A DNA stretch of 34,433 nucleotides from the NCBI GenBank assembly GCA_023430325.1, contig JAEZAU010000225.1, positions 1 through 34,433 of the forward strand, written 5' to 3'. Position 1 is the stretch's first letter. The number at the start of each line of letters is the position of its first letter. Positions 22,882 to 30,320 of the stretch are shown here, piece by piece. The notes beneath the pieces are model-generated. The model searched no databases. It was not told the origin of the DNA and saw nothing but the letters and a program-made list of their open reading frames with translations. Source of the stretch: Bacteroidota bacterium (GTDB lineage: Bacteria; Bacteroidota; Bacteroidia; Flavobacteriales_F; PHOS-HE28). The translations under genes were made by a program, and so were the position numbers.

Positions 22882-24569
22882 AAGCGCAAATGATCGAGCA
22901 TCTGGTTGCTGGTCCGGTACGCGCTTCTTGGAAATTCAGCCTCCCGATCATTGGAAACATGATCTCCCTTCGATCGATAGAGAAGGCAGTCTTCATTGGA
23001 ATAGATCAGATCATAATATGGCAATACGAGTTCAAGGAAGTCGTCGTTCTCATTCCCCTGATCGCCATCCCTAAGTACAAAAATGTGATCCACCTGCTCG
23101 CCCATGCCATTCACTTTCGTGAGCCGGAATTCGTGTTCCAGATCGGCCAACCATACCGGGCCGATCCGCATTGCAGGCATCATTGTGCTATTCCATTGCA
23201 AGGGAAAGTAACCGAGCCCTGCTTCATAATTCTCCAGAATGACAACTGGTCTATTGACGCCCAGGTAATTCGAGTAATGAGGCGCAAGCCAGTTATTCGA
23301 TCGGTTCACAGGATAGACCACGGAACCCGGCGAAAGATATTCGCCTGCAAGCTCGATGTTCTTTGCGATCCGGTTCTGATCCTTTATCACTGCGATATGA
23401 TACTTCCACAGTGACGAATACGGGATCATCATTAACACGATGGCCGACCAGATCGACCATTTGGGGACACGGTGAAGAGAGAGCGCGACCAGAACGAACA
23501 TGAGCAGCAACAATCCCAGACGGATGGACATGTAACCAGCAACACCATTGCCATCGGGCATCAGGAGATATAGGAACAGGAATATGAGGCAAATTGCCCA
23601 CCACGTGGAGATGGAGAGCAATTCCTGACGGTATGTGGAGGTCCGTTCCTTGTGATGGCGGAAGGTTCTCCATGCGCCACTTAGGAATGTTGCTATCGAA
23701 AAGATGACAAGAACACTGAAGATCTGCCTGGTATACACTCCCTCCAATTCAATGTTATAGGAGATCAATGGCCTTAGGTTGAATACCCACTCCACTAATT
23801 CACTCCTACTGACGAACGTATACTCCAAGGCCTTCGGCATGTTCAAATAATACACGACCGATAACAGTAAAGGAATAAAGGCGGCACCTGCCAGCGAAAG
23901 GGCCTTTGGCAGCATGGAACGGTACATTTCGTTCAACCAGGCGGCGCTCCAACGGATGCACCTGAACGAACTCATGAACGAGAGGAACGCGAGCAAGAAA
24001 AGGGTGAGACCAAAGACGAAAATGTGGGCGAAGTACAATAAAAGGAGCAATGTGGCAAGACCGCTTACCTGGCCGAACGATCGATGTGGCACTTTCTCCA
24101 GCCTGAGCCATTTGGCCAGGACAAGGAACATGATCATGATCGCCAGGGAGAAATTGTAGAAGCCCAGTGTGAACAGGTACGAATAACAGAAGGGCAGGAT
24201 GAAATAACTGTATTCGATATTATTCGGACCCACTGTCCGCACCAGATGGCGGAATGCATAGGGCAGGCCTACAGCGTAAAGTACGAGCAGGACCTTCTCC
24301 GCCATGAATGCCGGCAGGACCAGAAGGCCTGAAGACAGAATGAAATGGCCGAGCCAATTGGGGACCGGAACAGGCGTGAATTCATAAAAGGATCGGATAG
24401 TTTCCGTACCCCCGAAAAGTAATTCAAGGATCAACCTGGAATTATAGAGATGGGCCGCGCCATCCATGGAAGGAAAGAACCTGAAGAGCAGAACAGGCAG
24501 GGCATTGAGCGAAACGGCCGCAAGAAAAAGATATCGTTCGGCAGTAGGATGGAACACTTTCTGGATCAT
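22878..24569 (-). CDS. GT-C-like polytopic membrane protein 3
   Basis: A 563-aa protein with about ten TM helices to residue ~398 and a ~160-aa soluble C-terminus. Loop 1 contains FPSMDGAAHLYNSRLI, an Asp-containing motif I know from uncharacterised Bacteroidota membrane proteins, placed as in GT-C enzymes. It is followed by VPVPNWLGHF. It likely uses a polyprenyl-linked sugar outside the membrane (inference from topology and context). It is preceded by the GT2 gene (42 bp) and overlaps the glycosidase start by 4 bp, so glycosidase and transferase are made together. Confidence 0.8.
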   Translation of the reverse strand: MIQKVFHPTAERYLFLAAVSLNALPVLLFRFFPSMDGAAHLYNSRLILELLFGGTETIRSFYEFTPVPVPNWLGHFILSSGLLVLPAFMAEKVLLVLYAVGLPYAFRHLVRTVGPNNIEYSYFILPFCYSYLFTLGFYNFSLAIMIMFLVLAKWLRLEKVPHRSFGQVSGLATLLLLLYFAHIFVFGLTLFLLAFLSFMSSFRCIRWSAAWLNEMYRSMLPKALSLAGAAFIPLLLSVVYYLNMPKALEYTFVSRSELVEWVFNLRPLISYNIELEGVYTRQIFSVLVIFSIATFLSGAWRTFRHHKERTSTYRQELLSISTWWAICLIFLFLYLLMPDGNGVAGYMSIRLGLLLLMFVLVALSLHRVPKWSIWSAIVLMMIPYSSLWKYHIAVIKDQNRIAKNIELAGEYLSPGSVVYPVNRSNNWLAPHYSNYLGVNRPVVILENYEAGLGYFPLQWNSTMMPAMRIGPVWLADLEHEFRLTKVNGMGEQVDHIFVLRDGDQGNENDDFLELVLPYYDLIYSNEDCLLYRSKGDHVSNDREAEFPRSAYRTSNQMLDHLRL

Positions 24570-24611
24570 CTCGAACGCTTCCTCGACATCAGACCCTGTA
24601 GAACTCCTTGA

Positions 24612-25328
24612 TCACAGTCCATATTTGATGATGCACCAGATCGCCCGGAACCCATCCTTCCAACCGATCTTTTTCCCTTCCGCATACGTGCGCCCGTAGT
24701 AACTGATGCCTACTTCATAGATACGTATGCCCTCCACACGTGCGAGTTTGGCGGTGACCTCCGGCTCGAATCCAAAACGCTTTTCGCGCAGATCGAGCTT
24801 CTTGGCGATATCACTGCGTATCAATTTGTAACATGTTTCCATGTCCGTAAGGTTCAAGTTGTTGAACGCGTTGGACAAGGAGGTCAGCACTTTGTTGCCG
24901 ATGCTGTGCCAGAAGAACAGGATCCTGTGTGGGTGATGACCCATGAAACGAGATCCGTACACCACATCGGCGAATCCTTCAACAACGGGACGAAGCAACA
25001 AGTTGTATTCACGCGGATCGTATTCAAGATCGGCATCCTGAACGATCAACCATTCACCGGTGGCCTCCTTGATGCCGCGATGTATCGCCGCGCCTTTGCC
25101 CATGTTGCGCGGTTGTTCATGATACCGGATGCCCGCGGACCCGTTCGACGCGATGTAAGACTTTACAACCTCAGTGGTCCCGTCGGTAGATCCATCGTTC
25201 ACGATAATGATCTCTTTCTGGATGCCATGATCGAGCTCCACTTCAAGCACCTTGTCCAGGATCCGATGGATCGTTCTCGCCTCGTTGTAAGCGGGAATGA
25301 TGATCGAAAGCGTATGGATCGTAGTCAT
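24612..25328 (-). CDS. GT2 DPM1-like polyprenyl-phosphate sugar synthase
   Basis: A 238-aa family 2 glycosyltransferase starting MTTIHTLSIIIPAYNEARTI. It has IIIVNDGSTDGT, NMGKGAAIHRGI, the metal motif QDADLEYDP and the DMETCYKLI block with FGFEPEVTAKLA, typical of bacterial dolichyl-phosphate mannose synthase-like enzymes lacking C-terminal TM helices. It should make polyprenyl-phosphate mannose or a related sugar from a nucleotide sugar in the cytoplasm. It lies 25 bp after scoB and 42 bp before a GT-C gene, within the same minus-strand operon. Confidence 0.93.
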   Translation of the reverse strand: MTTIHTLSIIIPAYNEARTIHRILDKVLEVELDHGIQKEIIIVNDGSTDGTTEVVKSYIASNGSAGIRYHEQPRNMGKGAAIHRGIKEATGEWLIVQDADLEYDPREYNLLLRPVVEGFADVVYGSRFMGHHPHRILFFWHSIGNKVLTSLSNAFNNLNLTDMETCYKLIRSDIAKKLDLREKRFGFEPEVTAKLARVEGIRIYEVGISYYGRTYAEGKKIGWKDGFRAIWCIIKYGL

Positions 25329-25353
25329 TCGATGACGATCAGCGATGATCTGT

Positions 25354-26010
25354 TCAGACCGTCATTTCAGGTACCTCTCCCTCCACTACCAACCTTCCTT
25401 CCGTCTTCGCCTTGATCTCCTCCACCGACACTCCCGGGGCACGCTCCAAAAGTTTAAATCCTTCGGGTGTCACATCGAACACTCCAAGATCGCTCACGAT
25501 CTTCTTTACACAACTCACACCTGTCAACGGCAGGGTACACTTCCTCAATAATTTGCTCTCGCCGGCCTTGTTGGTATGCATCATCACCACGATGATGTTC
25601 TCGGCGCTGCTCACCAGGTCCATGGCACCACCCATGCCCTTGACCATCTTGCCCGGGATCTTCCAGTTTGCGATGTCGCCGTTATCCGCGACCTCCATGG
25701 CGCCCAGCACCGTGAGTTGCACGTGCTGACCGCGGATCATGGCGAAACTCGTGGCACTATCGAATATGCTGCTGCCCGGCAGCAGCGTCACCGTCTGTTT
25801 TCCGGCATTGATCAGGTCCGCGTCCTCATCCCCTTCAAAAGGGAACGGGCCCATGCCAAGGATGCCGTTCTCACTCTGTAACACCACGTTCATTCCTTCT
25901 GGAATGTAGTTGGCCAACAGCGTGGGAATGCCGATCCCAAGATTCACATAATAGCCGTCCTTCAACTCACGCGCGATGCGTTCCGCCATCTGGTGTTTAT
26001 CCAAAGCCAT
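25354..26010 (-). CDS. scoB: 3-oxoacid CoA-transferase subunit B
   Basis: The 218-aa beta subunit of succinyl-CoA:3-ketoacid CoA-transferase, which swaps CoA between succinyl-CoA and acetoacetate in ketone-body or amino-acid catabolism. The catalytic Glu47 is in the SENGILGMGP motif; NLGIGIPTLLANYIP and the GAMEVADNGDIANW and GMGGAMDLV blocks are typical. Length is normal and nothing is disrupted. Unusually, subunit A does not lie directly upstream: a 593-aa GT-C-like membrane gene separates them. Confidence 0.96.
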   Translation of the reverse strand: MALDKHQMAERIARELKDGYYVNLGIGIPTLLANYIPEGMNVVLQSENGILGMGPFPFEGDEDADLINAGKQTVTLLPGSSIFDSATSFAMIRGQHVQLTVLGAMEVADNGDIANWKIPGKMVKGMGGAMDLVSSAENIIVVMMHTNKAGESKLLRKCTLPLTGVSCVKKIVSDLGVFDVTPEGFKLLERAPGVSVEEIKAKTEGRLVVEGEVPEMTV

Positions 26011-26049
26011 TCCAATACTCGATATGCCGTCAAATGTAGTCTTGGATGC

Positions 26050-27831
26050 TCAATGACCTCTTGTAGGTCTGGGCCGGTACACGCGTATCCTCAGCTCATC
26101 GACATCGCATTGGACACTCAACGGATCCCATAATACAAGGTGAGGCTTCACGATCTGCGGCCCCATCCATTTCATCACCACGGATCTTTCATTGTGCCAA
26201 TAAGGGCGGATCAACCGTGGTGAACGTCCATTCTCATACTTCGGCACCGGCTCGTCCCCATGAAGTACGATGAAATGGATGTCCGCCAGCCTTTCGCTGC
26301 AATCGATGATGCATGAGATCTCCAGAAAGGCACCTTTTGCATCAGACAATTGGCGCTCATTGAGCATTTCGAAGATCGCGGCCGATCCCTGCATCTCCGG
26401 ACGATGTTCAGCGATCAACTCAAGGTCCAACGGCCTTCTGACCAACGAGAGATGCTCATTTTCAAGGAGGATCTCATCATCCATGAAATGATCCCTGTAT
26501 CGATGATCGACGATGTACATATCGGCCGGTGCATGAGGGAAGTCTTCTGTCTCTGCAAGTGGCAGATCGATGCCATGGATGCGTGCCAAGTACGGTACGT
26601 TCAATTGCAGTTGATGATACGTTCCAAGGACCAACGGCCTGGAAAGCTTCTTCTGTTCATCACTGATCGTCCGCAACCATTCCACTGGAACTGCCTGTTC
26701 GGGCCACAGCGATGTATGCAACGGATCGATGCTCAATAACGATCGCAATGGCAGGATCAAGAGGACAAGGGCGACGGATCGGACCTTGATGAATGATCGA
26801 TCTGTTCCATCCAGCATCCAGCCGACAAGTAGGATGAACAGCGGTACGAGATGAACGGCCGCACGGTCTTCCGGGTAATTCACATCGAAGAAGATCGCCG
26901 CAGGAATACGCAACAGAAGATCGCCAAGAAAGAGAGTTCCGCAGACCTTGCGGCTCCAAGATGAGGATCTGATCGCGCTGATGGCGGCCATCCCGCCGGC
27001 CAACATCACAATGCCGACCGACCACCGATCATCAGATCCGAAAAGAAGTTCCACCAAAGGCATCACCGTCACCTTTATCAAGCCTTCTGTGCTGCCATGA
27101 TAAAGAAGTCCACGTCTTTTCAATTCCCATGACAGAAGCAAGCCGATCGACAAGCCGGACGCTGCCATTATTGCGATACCAAACCTTGACCATTTCGCCA
27201 TTTCGTTCGATGATGATCGCAGCATAGGCTTCAATACCGACACGAACAATAACAGGGAAACCGGAAGTATGGTGAGCACACTTGCGTTCGCCAGGAGAAT
27301 GAAGACCCACATCCAGAAGATCGTTCTTCGATCCCCGCTCCTTTCGAATGCGACCATCCTTTCCAACGCAAGCATCCAAAAAGCGAGCATCGGCCCATAG
27401 CCGCGGAAAAGACTGAACAGATCGATGACGAATGGGCAAAGTACCAGCGCCACCAGAACGCACCAGCGGATCAATGAGCCATTGATCGTAAGCACACACC
27501 TGTACGCAGCCCAGATGAAGCCCGAATAGGCCAGGACACTGAGGAGACGAATGCTTAGAAGGTGCTCACCGAACAGCTTTGTTACAAGGATGCCGAAAGC
27601 CGAATTCAGATAGTGGTTGTTCGCGTCCCAGAGTGAGAGATACGGAAGGAACTCGTTCCGGTCCACATACCAGAAAAGGGAAGCTGCTTCATCATGTACC
27701 AAAGGCATCAGAGCAGCTCTTATCGCCACCCCAGCAAGAAGTAGCAGACCTATTACAGGCAGTACATACCGATCGCTGCGCGCAGAAATGAGCGAGGAAG
27801 AGCACATCGATCGGTGGTGCCCCTCGATCAT
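26050..27831 (-). CDS. GT-C-like polytopic membrane protein 4, inside the sco operon
   Basis: A 593-aa protein with about ten TM helices to residue ~365 and a ~230-aa soluble C-terminus. Loop 1 has MPLVHDEAASLFWYVD, matching the Asp-Glu pair of PMT/ArnT-like GT-C enzymes that use lipid-linked donors, followed by LWDANNHYLNS. It starts 8 bp after the scoA stop and ends 39 bp before scoB; an alternative start is Met9. The position makes it cotranscribed with the CoA-transferase subunits although the functions look unrelated. Function inferred. Confidence 0.82.
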   Translation of the reverse strand: MIEGHHRSMCSSSLISARSDRYVLPVIGLLLLAGVAIRAALMPLVHDEAASLFWYVDRNEFLPYLSLWDANNHYLNSAFGILVTKLFGEHLLSIRLLSVLAYSGFIWAAYRCVLTINGSLIRWCVLVALVLCPFVIDLFSLFRGYGPMLAFWMLALERMVAFERSGDRRTIFWMWVFILLANASVLTILPVSLLLFVSVLKPMLRSSSNEMAKWSRFGIAIMAASGLSIGLLLSWELKRRGLLYHGSTEGLIKVTVMPLVELLFGSDDRWSVGIVMLAGGMAAISAIRSSSWSRKVCGTLFLGDLLLRIPAAIFFDVNYPEDRAAVHLVPLFILLVGWMLDGTDRSFIKVRSVALVLLILPLRSLLSIDPLHTSLWPEQAVPVEWLRTISDEQKKLSRPLVLGTYHQLQLNVPYLARIHGIDLPLAETEDFPHAPADMYIVDHRYRDHFMDDEILLENEHLSLVRRPLDLELIAEHRPEMQGSAAIFEMLNERQLSDAKGAFLEISCIIDCSERLADIHFIVLHGDEPVPKYENGRSPRLIRPYWHNERSVVMKWMGPQIVKPHLVLWDPLSVQCDVDELRIRVYRPRPTRGH

Positions 27832-27839
27832 GAGCAGAT

Positions 27840-28538
27840 CTATTTGCGTGGACGCACGGTCCGCTGCTCTATGCGCTTCTCGTAGCCCGAACCTTGGAAG
27901 ATGCGCTGCACGAAGATGCCCGGTGTATGGATCTCATCCGGATCCAATTCGCCCGGCTCGACCAGTTCCTCCACCTCGGCCACGGTGATCCTTCCCGCCA
28001 TGGCCATCATCGGATTGAAGTTGCGGGCCGTGCGTTTGTAGACAAGATTCCCGAACCGATCGCCCTTCCAGGCTTTGACCAGGCTCAGATCTGCCCTTAA
28101 CCATTGCTCCATCACATACATCTTCCCATCGAACTCACGCGTTTCTTTTCCTTCGGCCACCTCGGTACCATAGCCGGCAGGAGTGAAGAATGCCGGAATG
28201 CCTGCACCGCCGGCGCGGCATCTTTCCGCCAACGTTCCCTGCGGAATAAGATCCACTTCAAGTTCACCGCTCAGCATCTGCCGCTCGAACTCGGCATTTT
28301 CACCCACGTAACTGCTGATCATCTTTCTGATCTGGCGTGTCTTCAACAAAAGACCCAGGCCGAAATCATCCACCCCGGCATTGTTGCTTATACAGGTGAG
28401 CCCTCGCGTACCTCTCCGCGTAAGCGCATTGATCAGGTTCTCAGGAATTCCACACAGGCCGAAACCGCCGACCATCAACGTCATTCCATCGGCCAGTCCT
28501 TCCAATGCCTCATCAGCATCCTTTACCACTTTATTCAT
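27840..28538 (-). CDS. scoA: 3-oxoacid CoA-transferase subunit A
   Basis: The 232-aa alpha subunit of the same CoA-transferase. It has the glycine-rich CoA-site loop VGGFGLCGIPENL, the NNAGVDDFGLGLLL block, and GIPAFFTPAGYGT followed by FNPMMAMAGRITVAEVEELV near the C-terminus. I place the start at ATG 28538 (MNKVV), which gives the standard length; a start at 28598 adds 20 non-conserved residues. First gene of a six-gene minus-strand operon with the glycosylation genes. A perfect inverted repeat lies just upstream (28574-28592). Confidence 0.96.
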   Translation of the reverse strand: MNKVVKDADEALEGLADGMTLMVGGFGLCGIPENLINALTRRGTRGLTCISNNAGVDDFGLGLLLKTRQIRKMISSYVGENAEFERQMLSGELEVDLIPQGTLAERCRAGGAGIPAFFTPAGYGTEVAEGKETREFDGKMYVMEQWLRADLSLVKAWKGDRFGNLVYKRTARNFNPMMAMAGRITVAEVEELVEPGELDPDEIHTPGIFVQRIFQGSGYEKRIEQRTVRPRK

Positions 28539-28562
28539 GCGCGTGTGCGAGATCCGTGTCGG

Positions 28563-28592
28563 CGAAGATATAGGGTGCACCCCATGTGCACC
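28563..28592 (-). promoter_or_regulatory. scoA -7-like box plus inverted repeat operator
   Basis: On the minus strand TATCTTCG (28563-28570) resembles the Bacteroidota -7 element, 24 bp before the scoA ATG. Directly upstream is GGTGCAC-N5-GTGCACC (28574-28592), a perfect 7-bp inverted repeat where -10 to -33 would be, a good position for repressor binding. No clear -33 TTTG is visible. Confidence 0.4.
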
Positions 28593-28765
28593 GACCATCT
28601 TGATTCATCGTGGGATCCTTGCGGGAACATCTGCCCGTTCTGCGGCAGAGCATCCACACGCATGGCGCTCGGCATATGGGCTCAAAATTCCGGATCTCCG
28701 CGTCATTGTTGGATCATCCGTTGTCGGCACGCTGTTGAATGGTCTCTGTTCGAAAACCTACCGAA

Positions 28766-28969
28766 ATGAAACCTCTCCTACAATACGGTCTATACGGCAG
28801 GCTTGCACGTAAGAACGATCAAGATGTACGCATCCGCATCAACGAGAATGACGAACGAAGTGCTCGTATCCGTGAGGGTGTGGCCATGAAGAACAATTTG
28901 GATGTGCACCCATCGGTGTTCGCATGCTACGGCAACGGACCTTTCATAATGCCTTCACTTTACCGCTGA
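28766..28969 (+). CDS. Possible 67-aa protein, unknown
   Basis: A frame from ATG 28766 encodes a 67-aa charged peptide (MKPLLQYGLYGRLARKNDQD at the start, GPFIMPSLYR at the end) with no signal peptide. It stops 9 bp before the Nudix start on the same strand, which suggests a small operon, but no homology is recognised. It occupies part of the 440-bp gap between scoA and the Nudix gene; the rest of that gap holds the scoA control region and otherwise nothing I can name. Confidence 0.35.
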   Translation: MKPLLQYGLYGRLARKNDQDVRIRINENDERSARIREGVAMKNNLDVHPSVFACYGNGPFIMPSLYR

Positions 28970-28978
28970 TCTGACCAG

Positions 28979-29659
28979 ATGGCCCGGAACAAAGGTCCAG
29001 TGCTTACGGTGGATGCCTTGATCGAGGATGACAAGGGCCGTGTGCTCATCATCAAAAGAGCCGTGGAGCCTTTCAAAGGGCGCTGGTGCCTTCCTGGTGG
29101 CAAGGTGGACGAGGGCGAACGTGTCGAAGCCGCCCTGGAACGTGAGATCGTGGAGGAATTGAAGGTACGTATCGGCATCCGCGAATTGATCGGTATCTAT
29201 TCAGAACCCGATCGCGATCCACGAGGCCACTTTGTTTCAGCATTGTTCCATGCCACCATAGTTGGCGGTGAACCGACCAGGTCTGAAGAGGTGAGCGAGA
29301 TCAAATGGGTGGAGCGTGGCGTCAAGGACCTGAAGTTGGGATTCGACCATGGCAAAATGCTGCAACATTGGTGGACCAGGAACAGCAGCGGAAAGGTGTG
29401 GCCAAAACCGAAGGACGGTACCGATAGGTCCACAGCATTGAAGGCGCATCCAGTGGATGGTGATGAGAAAAGCTCAAGGAAGACAACAGTGAAGGACAAC
29501 GACAGACTAGTTGAGGACGAAGCAGGTCGCGGCAAGCGGGTCGTTAAAGGCGCCAACGGCAAAAAGGCACATTCAACGCAGGCCAGACCAATGAAAGGCT
29601 CAGGAACGAAAAGAACCGCGGCGGCAGGAAAAGCCGGCACGCGACGCCATACCCGCTAA
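28979..29659 (+). CDS. Nudix hydrolase with long basic C-terminal tail
   Basis: A 226-aa protein. Residues ~5-135 form a Nudix domain; the Nudix box has G41, E47, R55-E56, and E59-E60 (REIVEELKV), with Lys62 where consensus has Gly. LIIKRA and LPGGKVDEGE give the usual entry. It should hydrolyse a nucleoside diphosphate linked to X, such as ADP-ribose or an oxidised dNTP; the substrate is not predictable. Residues ~135-226 are a low-complexity tail rich in K, R, A, G, S and T, like histone H1-type tails, which may bind nucleic acid. A strong terminator follows. Confidence 0.9.
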   Translation: MARNKGPVLTVDALIEDDKGRVLIIKRAVEPFKGRWCLPGGKVDEGERVEAALEREIVEELKVRIGIRELIGIYSEPDRDPRGHFVSALFHATIVGGEPTRSEEVSEIKWVERGVKDLKLGFDHGKMLQHWWTRNSSGKVWPKPKDGTDRSTALKAHPVDGDEKSSRKTTVKDNDRLVEDEAGRGKRVVKGANGKKAHSTQARPMKGSGTKRTAAAGKAGTRRHTR

Positions 29660-29736
29660 GGGAGCTATGCTATGAGAGAGATACAAGATGAGACAATGAA
29701 ATGTTTTGAATGAATAGTAGGATCATTCATTTGATC

Positions 29737-29767
29737 GCCCGGATGGATCGGCCATCCGGGCTTTTTT
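29737..29767 (+). terminator. Rho-independent terminator after Nudix gene
   Basis: Perfect 10-bp GC-rich stem GCCCGGATGG (29737-29746) and CCATCCGGGC (29752-29761) with a 5-nt loop, followed immediately by TTTTTT (29762-29767). It ends the plus-strand transcript 77 bp after the Nudix stop codon. The minus strand lacks a matching T-run. Confidence 0.9.
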
Positions 29768-29776
29768 ATTCCAAGA

Positions 29777-30298
29777 TCATATCTGACGCCTGGGCATCAC
29801 CGCGCCTACCATTCTCTTCACATCCTGCTCACTGAACCGGCCTTGATCATTGCTCTCCACGATGAAGGATCGACCTTCTGCCTGGATCACTTCATAGAAA
29901 TGCACGAACACCAGATCCTCATCAGGGAACTGGCTTCGATAAATGATCAGTTGGGGTGTTTCCTCAATGATGGTCGATGTGCGCAATGGATCGTTCTGCA
30001 ATGATGCCTTCAATCGTTCCATCTCTCCTTCGCCTTCCATCACTGTGATGGAAAATTTCGGTCCCGCTGTCACCTCCAAACGGCCGAACTCTTCGTTCCA
30101 TTCCACCGCGATCGTATCGCTCACCAACATGTTGCTATCCACCTCCACGATCAAAGGCACATCGTGCTCCGAAAGGTCGATCGAATGTTTTCTGGAGGTC
30201 TCCACGACCGTCTCCGGTTCATCGGTCACCTCCTTCCGGCCGTCATTACAAGCCACAAGCAGCAACGCCGGAAGAAGGAAGAACAGCAGCTGTTTCAT
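29777..30298 (-). CDS. Small lipoprotein, unknown function
   Basis: A 173-aa protein with a clear lipoprotein signal (MKQLLFFLLPALLLVAC, lipobox LVAC, Cys17, followed by NDGR) and an acidic linker. The domain is beta-rich and contains HDVPLIVEVDS, AVEWNEEFGRLEVTAGPKFS and VHFYEVIQAEGRSFIVES. I do not recognise a family, although the C-terminal half resembles small Bacteroidota envelope lipoproteins. It lies 22 bp downstream of the A2M-like gene on the same strand, so the two are probably cotranscribed. Confidence 0.8.
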   Translation of the reverse strand: MKQLLFFLLPALLLVACNDGRKEVTDEPETVVETSRKHSIDLSEHDVPLIVEVDSNMLVSDTIAVEWNEEFGRLEVTAGPKFSITVMEGEGEMERLKASLQNDPLRTSTIIEETPQLIIYRSQFPDEDLVFVHFYEVIQAEGRSFIVESNDQGRFSEQDVKRMVGAVMPRRQI

Positions 30299-30320
30299 GA
30301 TGCGAATGTAGATGACGCGA

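Noticed and set aside
16371..27831. Possibility that the cluster is a transposon or prophage cargo
   Set aside because: No transposase, integrase, terminal repeats or tRNA target were seen. GATC abundance continues unchanged through it, which argues for long residence.
28104..28769. 221-aa plus-strand frame with a CPFC motif near its end, including a 61-aa part from 28584
   Set aside because: Most of it is antisense to scoA. The unique last part has no conserved context, and its start lies on the scoA inverted repeat. It is treated as chance.
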